The notes beneath the pieces were generated by a model, which did no database searches, had not been told where the DNA came from, and was given only the letters and a program-made list of their open reading frames with translations. 64,000 nt of DNA from Alphaproteobacteria bacterium. GTDB lineage: Bacteria; Pseudomonadota; Alphaproteobacteria; Puniceispirillales; Puniceispirillaceae. The position numbers and the translations under genes were made by a program. Positions 1 to 6,646 of this stretch are shown one piece after another. The stretch covers positions 23,629-87,628 of the forward strand of contig JAKMFL010000050.1 in assembly GCA_022425485.1 (NCBI GenBank). Reading direction: 5' to 3'. How positions within the stretch are numbered: the first letter of the stretch is position 1; each line of letters begins with the position of its first letter.

Positions 1-1
1 G

Positions 2-208
2 GCACAGTTGGAAATCGGGCTTGATGGTAGTGAAATGGTCATTATTCGCAAAGGCGATATGCTCTGGCGCATTGCCTATCGCACCTATGGCAGTGGTATC
101 CGCTATCTGGATATTGTAAAGCGTAATGCCCGCCAGATTAACAATCCGGACTTAATTTACCCAGCGCAGGTTTTTGCTCTTCCTGAGACACAAGACAAAG
201 AGCAATAA
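2..208 (+). CDS. LysM-domain protein, C-terminal end (partial)
   Basis: The reading frame is open to the left edge, so only the last 68 or so residues are present and the true start lies outside the window. The visible part is one LysM domain: a GDMLWRIAYRTYG start, then an NARQINNPDLIYPAQVFALP ending that is typical of C-terminal LysM modules in alphaproteobacteria. LysM domains bind N-acetylglucosamine-containing glycans such as peptidoglycan, so a periplasmic or cell-envelope location is likely. The TTG at position 8 could serve as a start, but the domain and upstream codons suggest an internal position. What the missing N-terminal part does cannot be said. Confidence 0.8.
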   Translation, partial: AQLEIGLDGSEMVIIRKGDMLWRIAYRTYGSGIRYLDIVKRNARQINNPDLIYPAQVFALPETQDKEQ

Positions 209-253
209 TTTACCGATTAAACTGGACTAGAATTAGAATAGGTAAAACAGGAT

Positions 254-919
254 ATGGTTAAAGACCTGTTTACAAATTATTTTCATATTCCCAAACAACA
301 GCCCGGCTGGCCGTTGCTGGCTATTGCTGGCGGGCTTGCCGTAATTTTATGCGCGCTTTATCTGCCAGCCGGGCTGATAGGCTTCTCTGGATTTATATAT
401 CTGCATATTATTTTGCATAGCCCCCGCCGCACTATATCTAAGCTGCCCTCTGGGCACATAGCCGCCCCCATTGATGGACAGATTTTGTGGGTGCACCGTG
501 ATAAAGTATCTGCACGCATCACGGTTCGCGTTCGCGCAGACTGGCTCAACAGCCATATCACCTATGCGCCGATGGCAGGCCAGATTGACCAGATAATCTG
601 GTATGATGGCCAATTTACGGGCTTTGCGGATGATGCCTTGCCACCACCCGAAAATGCCCGTCAGGAAATAGCGCTCACTCCCTTGCATAGCGCCTCTTCT
701 GAAGACAAAATTACGGTTTGTCATCATGGCGCACCGCTAAGCCGTGTGCTGCAAAGCTGTGTTCAAGAAGGCCGGAAAGTCAGCCTTGAAATGCCGATAG
801 CCCTTGGGCTCTTGCGTCCAAAAATAGATATCAGTTTCCCCGCCTCTTATGGGCTCGATATTTATGCCGGTCAGCGCTGTCTAGCGGGAGATACCATCAT
901 TGCTAAAAAAGAAGTGTAG
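254..919 (+). CDS. Phosphatidylserine decarboxylase-like protein lacking the pyruvoyl serine
   Basis: 221 residues, the size of the short (archaeal-type) phosphatidylserine decarboxylases that convert phosphatidylserine to phosphatidylethanolamine at the membrane. Two hydrophobic stretches sit at about residues 18-55. Family landmarks follow: PIDGQILWV (about 74-82), NSHITYAPMAGQI in place of the NVHVNRAPxxG block, and a C-terminal GQRCLAGDTIIA. The self-cleaving Gly-Ser of the family (usually in an IRFGSRVDVYLP context) is replaced by LLRPKIDISFP, so the serine that becomes the pyruvoyl cofactor is absent. The usual decarboxylation is therefore unlikely; a structural, regulatory or different role is possible. 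It lies 48 bp before a CDP-alcohol phosphatidyltransferase, the usual partner of a Psd gene. Family membership is fairly sure, function is not. Confidence 0.7.
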   Translation: MVKDLFTNYFHIPKQQPGWPLLAIAGGLAVILCALYLPAGLIGFSGFIYLHIILHSPRRTISKLPSGHIAAPIDGQILWVHRDKVSARITVRVRADWLNSHITYAPMAGQIDQIIWYDGQFTGFADDALPPPENARQEIALTPLHSASSEDKITVCHHGAPLSRVLQSCVQEGRKVSLEMPIALGLLRPKIDISFPASYGLDIYAGQRCLAGDTIIAKKEV

Positions 920-967
920 AATAGGTGAATGGCCCGAAAAACATAGCCTATCTTACGGAGCTCCTTT

Positions 968-1591
968 ATGTTTGATGCGTCTCTTCGTCCTATAATTGAC
1001 CCGCCCCTTAACTGGCTGGCAGGCGGCTGTGTCGCTGTTGGACTTACTGCGAATGGGCTCACAATTTTAGGGTTTGTATTTGGTGTATTTTGTGCTGTTT
1101 TTGTCTCGATGGGCTTTTTTCTGGCGGCGCTTATCTGCCTGTTATTAAACCGACTTTGTGATGGGTTAGACGGGGCCGTTGCTAGGCGGCAAGGCAGCAG
1201 TGATTTCGGCGGCTATCTCGACATTGTGTGTGATTTTATTTTCTATGCATTGGTGCCTTTTTCATTTGTTATCTTTTCTTCTGAACATGCCATAGCAGCG
1301 GGATTTTTGATGCTAAGCTTTGTTGGTACCGGCAGTAGTTTCCTTGCCTATGCCATTTTAGAAGCTAAAAACCCTGATGTGGTGGGCGTCAAGGCAGCCA
1401 AGAGATCATCAAGTAAGAAGAGTTTTTTCTATCTCGGCGGGCTGACCGAAGGAACAGAAACCATCGCTGTCTTTATATTGATGCTTTTATTTCCCGCATG
1501 GTTTGGGATCTTTGCGTGGGTATTTGGCAGTTTGTGTATTATCACGACAGGCTGGCGCATACATGCTGCGTTTTCAGATTTTGCAGAGTGA
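968..1591 (+). CDS. CDP-alcohol phosphatidyltransferase family protein
   Basis: 207-residue integral membrane protein with several hydrophobic helices. It carries the family signature CDGLDGAVARRQ...FGGYLDIVCD at about residues 63-88. The aspartates of DGxxAR and GxxxDxxxD bind metal and the CDP-alcohol. The spacing after AR is seven residues rather than the common eight, and the FGGYLDI wording resembles the YnjF-like subgroup more than PgsA or classical PssA. It transfers a phospho-alcohol group from a CDP-activated lipid or alcohol; the substrate cannot be read from sequence. A CGGAG ribosome site precedes the ATG. It is probably co-transcribed with the decarboxylase-like gene upstream, which suggests phospholipid head-group synthesis. 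Confidence 0.85.
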   Translation: MFDASLRPIIDPPLNWLAGGCVAVGLTANGLTILGFVFGVFCAVFVSMGFFLAALICLLLNRLCDGLDGAVARRQGSSDFGGYLDIVCDFIFYALVPFSFVIFSSEHAIAAGFLMLSFVGTGSSFLAYAILEAKNPDVVGVKAAKRSSSKKSFFYLGGLTEGTETIAVFILMLLFPAWFGIFAWVFGSLCIITTGWRIHAAFSDFAE

Positions 1592-1722
1592 GAAATTTTA
1601 CCAAGAATAACGTGATACAGAGTTGAAACAAACCCTGAACCATGTAACTAAATAATGTGGGGCAGAATAGCTAACCCCGTCATTAACCTGAATTCACTGC
1701 GAGCAAATAGGCGGAGTAAAAA

Positions 1723-4035
1723 ATGAAATTTGGAATTGGTCAGACCGTTAAACGCTTGGAAGATCAAAATCTGCTTACAGGTAAAGGTGCATTTACAGAT
1801 GATCAAATGCCGGGCGAGGGGCGTGCGGTAGCGTTCCTGCGGGCGCCATTTGCGCATGCAATTATCACCCATCTAGACATTAGCGCGGCGCGTGCTGCCG
1901 ACGGGGTGGTTCTGGCGGCAAGTCAGGCAGATATGGATGCAGATAATGTTGGTGAAATCAATTGTAATTTCTATCCTGAAAACCGTGATGGTAGTCAGGT
2001 TCCGCGCACGACCAAGCCGCCAATGGCCCGTAGCAAGGTACGCCATGCTGGCGATTTGGTTGCTATGGTTGTTGCGGAAACGCGCCAGCAAGCTATGGAT
2101 GCGCTTGACCTTATTGAGGTGGATTATGACCCGCTGGATGCGGTTACAGATGTGTATGATGCCATGCGCCCCGAAGCCCCGCAACTTCATGATGAATATG
2201 TGAATAATATCGTTTTTGACTGGGAAGCTGGGGATATTAATAATGCCCGTGCCAAGCTAGATGCCGCCCTATCAGAGGGCGCAACGCTGGTTGAAATAGA
2301 CGTGATTAATAGCCGGGTGATGCCAAATGCAATGGAAACACGCCCGGTCGTTGCGATGCCTTCTGAGGAAATAGGGGGCTTGCGAGTATGGCTGCCTAGT
2401 CAAGGGCCAGTTGGGCTAGCGGGCCAGATTGCCACTGCGCTGGGCTATGAAGATGAGCAGTTGCAGGTCTTAACAGGGGATGTTGGCGGCGGGTTTGGCT
2501 ATAAAATTTTTCTGCATCCTGAACAGCTTTGTATTGCATGGGCAGCGAAGGTCACGCAAAGCCTTGTGCGGTGGCAACAGGACAGGTCTGATGCGTTTTT
2601 ATCTGATTTGCATGGCCGCGATAACCGTTCGGTTGCGCGTGCGGCTGTTGATGATAGGGGGCGGGTATTAGCGCTCGATGTTCGTGTGCATGCCAATATG
2701 GGCTCATGGCTATCTAACTTCTCATGCTATATTCCGACCCTGTCTGCTTGCCGTACGTTAACAGGGCCTTATGACATCCAAGATGTTGGTATGCAGGTGC
2801 TCGGTATTGTTACAAACACCCCAGCGGTAGATGCCTTTCGCGGCGCTGGCCGGCCAGAGGCCAATTATCTGCTGGAACGACTCATGGATCATATTGCGGC
2901 TGAACTGGCGTTAGACCGGGTTGCGGTGCGTAATGAAAACCTTATCAAGGCAGAGCAAATCCCGTATGCCATGGTCGAAGGGGGTGTGGTCGATTCAGGG
3001 GATATGCCGGGTCTGCTTGCGGATGCAATGGAAAAGGCAGATTGGCAGGGGTTTGAAGCCCGGCGTCGCGCTGCGCGTGCAAAAGGCAAATATCGCGGCA
3101 TTGGGCTTGCCATGTATCTAGAGCAATGCGGCGGCGGCGGCGGTGCGGGTGTTGATATTGAGTTTGAAGCAGATGGCACAGCGGTAATTTATGCAGCCCA
3201 GCAGGATAATGGCCAAGCACATCGCACAACACTAACCCAGATTTTTTCCCACCAGCTAGGTTATGATGTCGAAAAGATTAAAATTGTGCAGGGCAATAGC
3301 TTGCGTACGCCCAGCGGTACCACTGGCGGTGCGCGTATGTCTGCTGTGCTAGGCTCGACCCTATCGCAGGCAGCAGATCTGATAGCAGAAAAGGCTATGC
3401 CCCTCGCAGCAGAACAGCTAGAGGTGGCGCCAAGCGACATTCAATTTGCTGACGGGTTGTTTAGCGCCGCTGGCACTAACCGTTCTATCGAAATCGAAGA
3501 ATTGGTGGGGCTATTGGCGCGTGATACGCCAGCAGAGCATCCGCTAAACCAGAAGCATCTTTATACGACCAAAGGGGCAAGTTACCCCTATGGCTGTCAT
3601 ATCGTCGAAATAGAGGTGGATATGGCAACCTTGAAGCCGCAAATTCTGGACTATACAGTAGTGGATGATATCGGAAATGTCATTAATCCGATGACTTTTG
3701 CTGGCCAAATTCATGGCGGCATTGCCCAAGGGGTTGGACAAGCTTTATACGAGCATGTGGCCTTTGACCCCGATGGTCAGCTTTTAGCTGGCTCGTTAAT
3801 GGATTATACATTACCGCGTGCAGACCATCTGCCGTCTTTTTCTATTTCCACCCGCAGCACAGTTTGCCAAAATAATGTGCTAGGTGTTAAGGGCGTTGGC
3901 GAAGCAGGTGCCATAGGCGCCCCGCCTGCGGTAATATCGGCGCTTTGTGATGCATTAGGCGTTGTGCATATTGATATGCCCGCCACATTGCAAAAAATTT
4001 GGGAGACCATGAAACCTAAAAAGGAAGCGATATGA
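1723..4035 (+). CDS. Xanthine dehydrogenase/CoxL-family molybdopterin-binding subunit
   Basis: 770 residues, a normal length for the large molybdopterin subunit of aerobic CO dehydrogenase, xanthine or aldehyde oxidoreductases. The N-terminal KRLEDQNLLTGKGAFTDD opens the a/b hammerhead domain. GDVGGGFGYK (about 252-261) and AFRGAGRPE (about 371-379) line the cofactor pocket, and GVKGVGEAGAIGAPPA (about 723-738) supplies the conserved base glutamate. The AFRGAGR loop matches form-II (CoxL-like) proteins, not the AYxCSFR loop of true CO dehydrogenases, so CO oxidation is unlikely; an aldehyde or N-heterocycle substrate is more plausible. No FAD or 2Fe-2S subunit gene lies nearby, so partners must come from elsewhere. 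Its TGA overlaps the msrB ATG. Confidence 0.9.
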   Translation: MKFGIGQTVKRLEDQNLLTGKGAFTDDQMPGEGRAVAFLRAPFAHAIITHLDISAARAADGVVLAASQADMDADNVGEINCNFYPENRDGSQVPRTTKPPMARSKVRHAGDLVAMVVAETRQQAMDALDLIEVDYDPLDAVTDVYDAMRPEAPQLHDEYVNNIVFDWEAGDINNARAKLDAALSEGATLVEIDVINSRVMPNAMETRPVVAMPSEEIGGLRVWLPSQGPVGLAGQIATALGYEDEQLQVLTGDVGGGFGYKIFLHPEQLCIAWAAKVTQSLVRWQQDRSDAFLSDLHGRDNRSVARAAVDDRGRVLALDVRVHANMGSWLSNFSCYIPTLSACRTLTGPYDIQDVGMQVLGIVTNTPAVDAFRGAGRPEANYLLERLMDHIAAELALDRVAVRNENLIKAEQIPYAMVEGGVVDSGDMPGLLADAMEKADWQGFEARRRAARAKGKYRGIGLAMYLEQCGGGGGAGVDIEFEADGTAVIYAAQQDNGQAHRTTLTQIFSHQLGYDVEKIKIVQGNSLRTPSGTTGGARMSAVLGSTLSQAADLIAEKAMPLAAEQLEVAPSDIQFADGLFSAAGTNRSIEIEELVGLLARDTPAEHPLNQKHLYTTKGASYPYGCHIVEIEVDMATLKPQILDYTVVDDIGNVINPMTFAGQIHGGIAQGVGQALYEHVAFDPDGQLLAGSLMDYTLPRADHLPSFSISTRSTVCQNNVLGVKGVGEAGAIGAPPAVISALCDALGVVHIDMPATLQKIWETMKPKKEAI

Positions 4036-4433
4036 GCTCAAAAATTGTTAAATCAGATGAAGAATGGCGTGCCCAGCTAAGTGATGAGCAATTTCAGGTT
4101 ACGCGAAAACATGCAACCGAACGTGCCTTTACGGGGAAATACCACGATAATCATCAGGCCGGCGCCTATGCCTGTATTTGTTGTGGGGCAGAGCTATTTC
4201 ATAGCGATACTAAATTCGATTCTGGCACAGGATGGCCTTCCTTTACATCGCCATCTTTGGAAGAAAATGTTGGGCAAAAGTCAGACCGCAGCTTTTTTAT
4301 GGTGCGCACCGAAGTGCATTGCGCGCAATGTGAGGCGCATTTGGGGCATGTGTTTAATGATGGGCCAGTAGATGCAGGTGGCTTGCGCTATTGTATCAAT
4401 TCTGCCTCGCTAGACTTCCAAAAAGACGACTAG
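4032..4433 (+). CDS. msrB: Peptide methionine-(R)-S-oxide reductase MsrB
   Basis: 133 residues, typical length. MsrB reduces methionine-R-sulfoxide in oxidised proteins. Two CxxC zinc-binding pairs (CICC near residue 48 and CAQC near 97) and the catalytic cysteine in RYCINSASL (about 118-126) are present, as are the family blocks GTGWPSF and HLGHVFNDGP. The start ATG overlaps the stop of the molybdoenzyme gene (ATGA), so the two are translationally coupled. The last codons and stop are duplicated as a 16-17 bp tandem repeat just downstream (4418-4452). Confidence 0.96.
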   Translation: MSSKIVKSDEEWRAQLSDEQFQVTRKHATERAFTGKYHDNHQAGAYACICCGAELFHSDTKFDSGTGWPSFTSPSLEENVGQKSDRSFFMVRTEVHCAQCEAHLGHVFNDGPVDAGGLRYCINSASLDFQKDD

Positions 4434-4452
4434 TCCCCAAAAGACGACTAGT
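4418..4452. repeat. Tandem duplication of the msrB 3' end
   Basis: Two near-identical copies of ccaaaa(a)gacgactagt, at 4418-4434 and 4437-4452. The first holds the last codons and TAG stop of msrB; the second lies just outside the gene and repeats the stop. Similar stop-spanning duplications occur at four other gene ends in the window. Confidence 0.9.
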
Positions 4453-4489
4453 ATTTATCAATAAATCTCAATATCTGCGAGAGCTGAGG

Positions 4490-4600
4490 GGTTCTGGCAA
4501 TGGCTGCGCTCACACAAGTGCGAGGGGGGGAGGGAGAACCACCGCAAGGTAGGGCGCTAAAAAGCCAGTTGCCAGAATTCTTGCCTGTTGCCAGAATTAT
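4490..4600. other. Possible structured element: long interrupted palindrome with an alternative right arm
   Basis: The left arm TTCTGGCAATGGCT (from 4492) is nearly the reverse complement of AGCCAGTTGCCAGAA (4563-4577). An inner GCGCTC can pair with GGGCGC (about 4551-4556), giving a stem that encloses a G-rich loop of about 40 bases. The right arm occurs twice: GTTGCCAGAATT at 4568-4579 and again at 4587-4598, so two alternative foldings are possible. It lies between msrB (+) and the EF-hand gene (-). I do not recognise an RNA family. It could be a transcript-end structure, a small RNA or a remnant repeat. An 83-codon open frame across it (4500-4751) overlaps the EF-hand gene and is not supported. 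Confidence 0.35.
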
Positions 4601-4634
4601 TAAGGGTGTTAGCCGCAATTGGGAAAATAGTGGA

Positions 4635-5048
4635 TTAAGATCGGTGTTTTTCGCGGCGATGCTGTTTCATCTCATCGCGCGTGATAAGACCATTACTGTC
4701 CTTATCTACAGCGCTAAACATGCTGAGATGACGATTGGAAAATTCGTCTAAACTGATTTGTCCATTTCCATCTGCATCCAGACCAGAAAAGCGGGATTTC
4801 AGCATTTCATTCACTTCTGCTAGCGAAATCTGCCTGTCTTGATTGCTGTCAATAGCATGGAACAGAGCCTTAAATCCATGACGATATTTATGGCCTGTTT
4901 GTTTCTGTTTCTGTTCTATCAAGGGCTGGTTAGATTGGATGTTGCTAGCTGTTTTTTCTTTGTTTTGATTTACATGCGCAAATCCGCTAACAGTTATCAC
5001 GCTCAAGGCGCTTGTTAGGGCGATTAACCAGTAATATTTTGACTTCAT
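4635..5048 (-). CDS. Secreted EF-hand calcium-binding protein
   Basis: 137 residues. The first 24 or so residues form a signal peptide (MKSKYYWLIALTSALSVITV, then cleavage near GFA). A polar Gln/Lys-rich linker follows. Three EF-hand loops follow: DSNQDRQISLAE (about 67-78), DADGNGQISLDE (about 91-102) and DKDSNGLITRDE (about 114-125). All have Asp or Asn at positions 1, 3 and 5 and Glu at 12, so calcium binding is expected in the periplasm. The C-terminus is basic (KQHRREKHRS). It is a lone minus-strand gene facing msrB. Its partner is unknown. Confidence 0.8.
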   Translation of the reverse strand: MKSKYYWLIALTSALSVITVSGFAHVNQNKEKTASNIQSNQPLIEQKQKQTGHKYRHGFKALFHAIDSNQDRQISLAEVNEMLKSRFSGLDADGNGQISLDEFSNRHLSMFSAVDKDSNGLITRDEMKQHRREKHRS

Positions 5049-5322
5049 TTCAACTCTCCTTTAAGGCTCACTTTTCTTTTTAAATGTTGGCGAAATAGAT
5101 TTTCTAAATAAGGATGCTAAATAAATTTCCCAGATTGGTTTTGCGGCGAGGCACAGACCTGAAAATTTTTTTAACTTCACAATTCGCAGTACAACAGGCA
5201 AATTGGGCAGGTTTCTGACTACATCATGGCAAGAAAAGGGCTTCGCTAAAAAAAATCGGGTATAAAAGCCGCTAAAAAAAAACTGCTAGGGTAGATAAGA
5301 TTTAGGGTATAAGGCATAAAAA

Positions 5323-6171
5323 ATGACGGATTCAACGCATTCAAAAATTACTGGTACAACAACCCTTTTCGGCTGTATGGCTTATCCAGCTGGCCATGTG
5401 CGTGCACCGATGATTTTCAATTCCATTTTTCAAGAGCAAAATCTTGATAAGGTGATGGTCGCCATGAGTGTCCCTGCTGAAGGGTTGGCTGCCTATGTGG
5501 AAGGCTTGCGCGCGCTTACCAATTTCAAGGGGGCTGCCGTTACTATTCCTCATAAAATGCCGCTAGCTGCGCTCTGTGATGAGCTGGGAGCTGGCGCACA
5601 AGCAGCAGAGGCGGTAAATGCGGTGGCTTTTACGGCTGATAGACGTCTAATCGGCGATAATTTTGACGGGGAGGGGTTTGTTGCTGGTTTGCGCGGGGAA
5701 AACCCCTTCAATGCGCCTAGAGATAAAATTTTTACAGGTAAAAGAGCCTTATTGGTGGGGGCCGGTGGGGCCGCACGCGCAATAGCATTGGCGCTGTCTC
5801 GCTGTGATTTAGCGCAAATTGATATTACCAACCGCACACCTGCGAATGCGGAAAAGGCTGTGCGCCTTGCCAAGAAAATTGTGCCAGATGCGCCGGCTCA
5901 AAACATAGCGGCCGCAGATGTAGATTTCGCCAGCTATGATATGGTTATTAATGCTACACCGCTTGGTTTACATAAAGAAGATGCTATGCCTTTTGATGTA
6001 CATAGCCTGTCTGCGGATTGCTTGGTATGTGATATCATAATGGTGCCTGAACGGACGGCGCTGATTGATGCTGCGGAGGCGCGTGGGCTGAATGTGCATT
6101 TGGGGCGGCATATGCTAGATTATCAAATGCAGCTGATAGGGGAATTTATTGGCGCTTTAGAGGCAAGCTAG
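5323..6171 (+). CDS. Shikimate dehydrogenase-family protein (AroE-like)
   Basis: 282 residues with the two-domain AroE layout: a substrate-binding N-terminal half, then a Rossmann NADP domain with GAGGAARAIALAL (about 146-158) and NRTP. The catalytic-lysine block AVTIPHK is intact. Other landmarks differ from classical AroE: GCMAYPAGHVRAP replaces the GxPIxHSxSP shikimate-binding serines, and GDNFDGEGFV replaces GxNTDxxGF. These changes fit the AroE-like (Ael1-type) subgroup, so it may act on shikimate weakly or on another hydroxy acid. If it is the only homologue in the genome it would have to serve the aromatic amino acid pathway. It stands alone, 88 bp before gcrA. Confidence 0.8.
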   Translation: MTDSTHSKITGTTTLFGCMAYPAGHVRAPMIFNSIFQEQNLDKVMVAMSVPAEGLAAYVEGLRALTNFKGAAVTIPHKMPLAALCDELGAGAQAAEAVNAVAFTADRRLIGDNFDGEGFVAGLRGENPFNAPRDKIFTGKRALLVGAGGAARAIALALSRCDLAQIDITNRTPANAEKAVRLAKKIVPDAPAQNIAAADVDFASYDMVINATPLGLHKEDAMPFDVHSLSADCLVCDIIMVPERTALIDAAEARGLNVHLGRHMLDYQMQLIGEFIGALEAS

Positions 6172-6259
6172 CAGGTTTTCTTGGTGTTCAGTTATTGAAA
6201 GTTAGCGCAGACCAGATTAAGTAAGATGAGATTGCATTTTTGCGGATTGGATAAAGGTA

Positions 6260-6646
6260 ATGGCTGAGGAAACAAGCTGGACAGAAGAGCGCCTTGAGAT
6301 GTTGCGCGGCTATTGGGATGAAGGTCTGTCTATTTCACAGATAGGAGAGCGTTTGGGGGTTACCCGTAATGCGGTTGCTGGAAAGGCACATCGCTTGAAC
6401 TTGCGCAAACGTCAATCCCCTATTGCACGAAAGCCTAAAGAAGTTGTTGAACCTGCAAAGCCGAGAGATTTGCCTTTGCGTCTTGCGCTTCGGGGTATTC
6501 AGTGGTCGCGTTCGAAATGCGTTTGGCCAACTGGCGATCCAAAGACAATAGAGTTTAGCTTCTGCGGCAAATCGATTGTGCCGGGCAAGCCCTATTGCTC
6601 TAAACATTGTGACCTTGCTTATACCACCTCGCGCGATGGAAGCTAG
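6260..6646 (+). CDS. gcrA: GcrA cell cycle regulator
   Basis: 128 residues. The N-terminal helix-turn-helix (WTEERLEMLRGYWDEG, then SISQIGERLGVTRNAVAGKA, residues about 6-43) is the hallmark of GcrA. The C-terminal half has the SIDA-type block CVWPTGDP...FCGKSIVPGKPYCSKHC (about 92-121). GcrA binds RNA polymerase with sigma-70 and activates promoters at CcrM-methylated GANTC sites; it is essentially restricted to alphaproteobacteria. The gene overlaps the pepN start by 11 bp. A GTAATG start with weak upstream GGATAAAGG is visible. Confidence 0.95.
   Translation: MAEETSWTEERLEMLRGYWDEGLSISQIGERLGVTRNAVAGKAHRLNLRKRQSPIARKPKEVVEPAKPRDLPLRLALRGIQWSRSKCVWPTGDPKTIEFSFCGKSIVPGKPYCSKHCDLAYTTSRDGS

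Noticed and set aside
1723-4035. True CO dehydrogenase large subunit
   Set aside because: The active-site loop is AFRGAGR (form II), not the AYxCSFR of CO-oxidising enzymes, and partner subunits are absent.
4500-4751. 83-codon plus-strand frame after msrB
   Set aside because: It overlaps the EF-hand gene on the other strand and the palindromic element, with no ribosome site or family.
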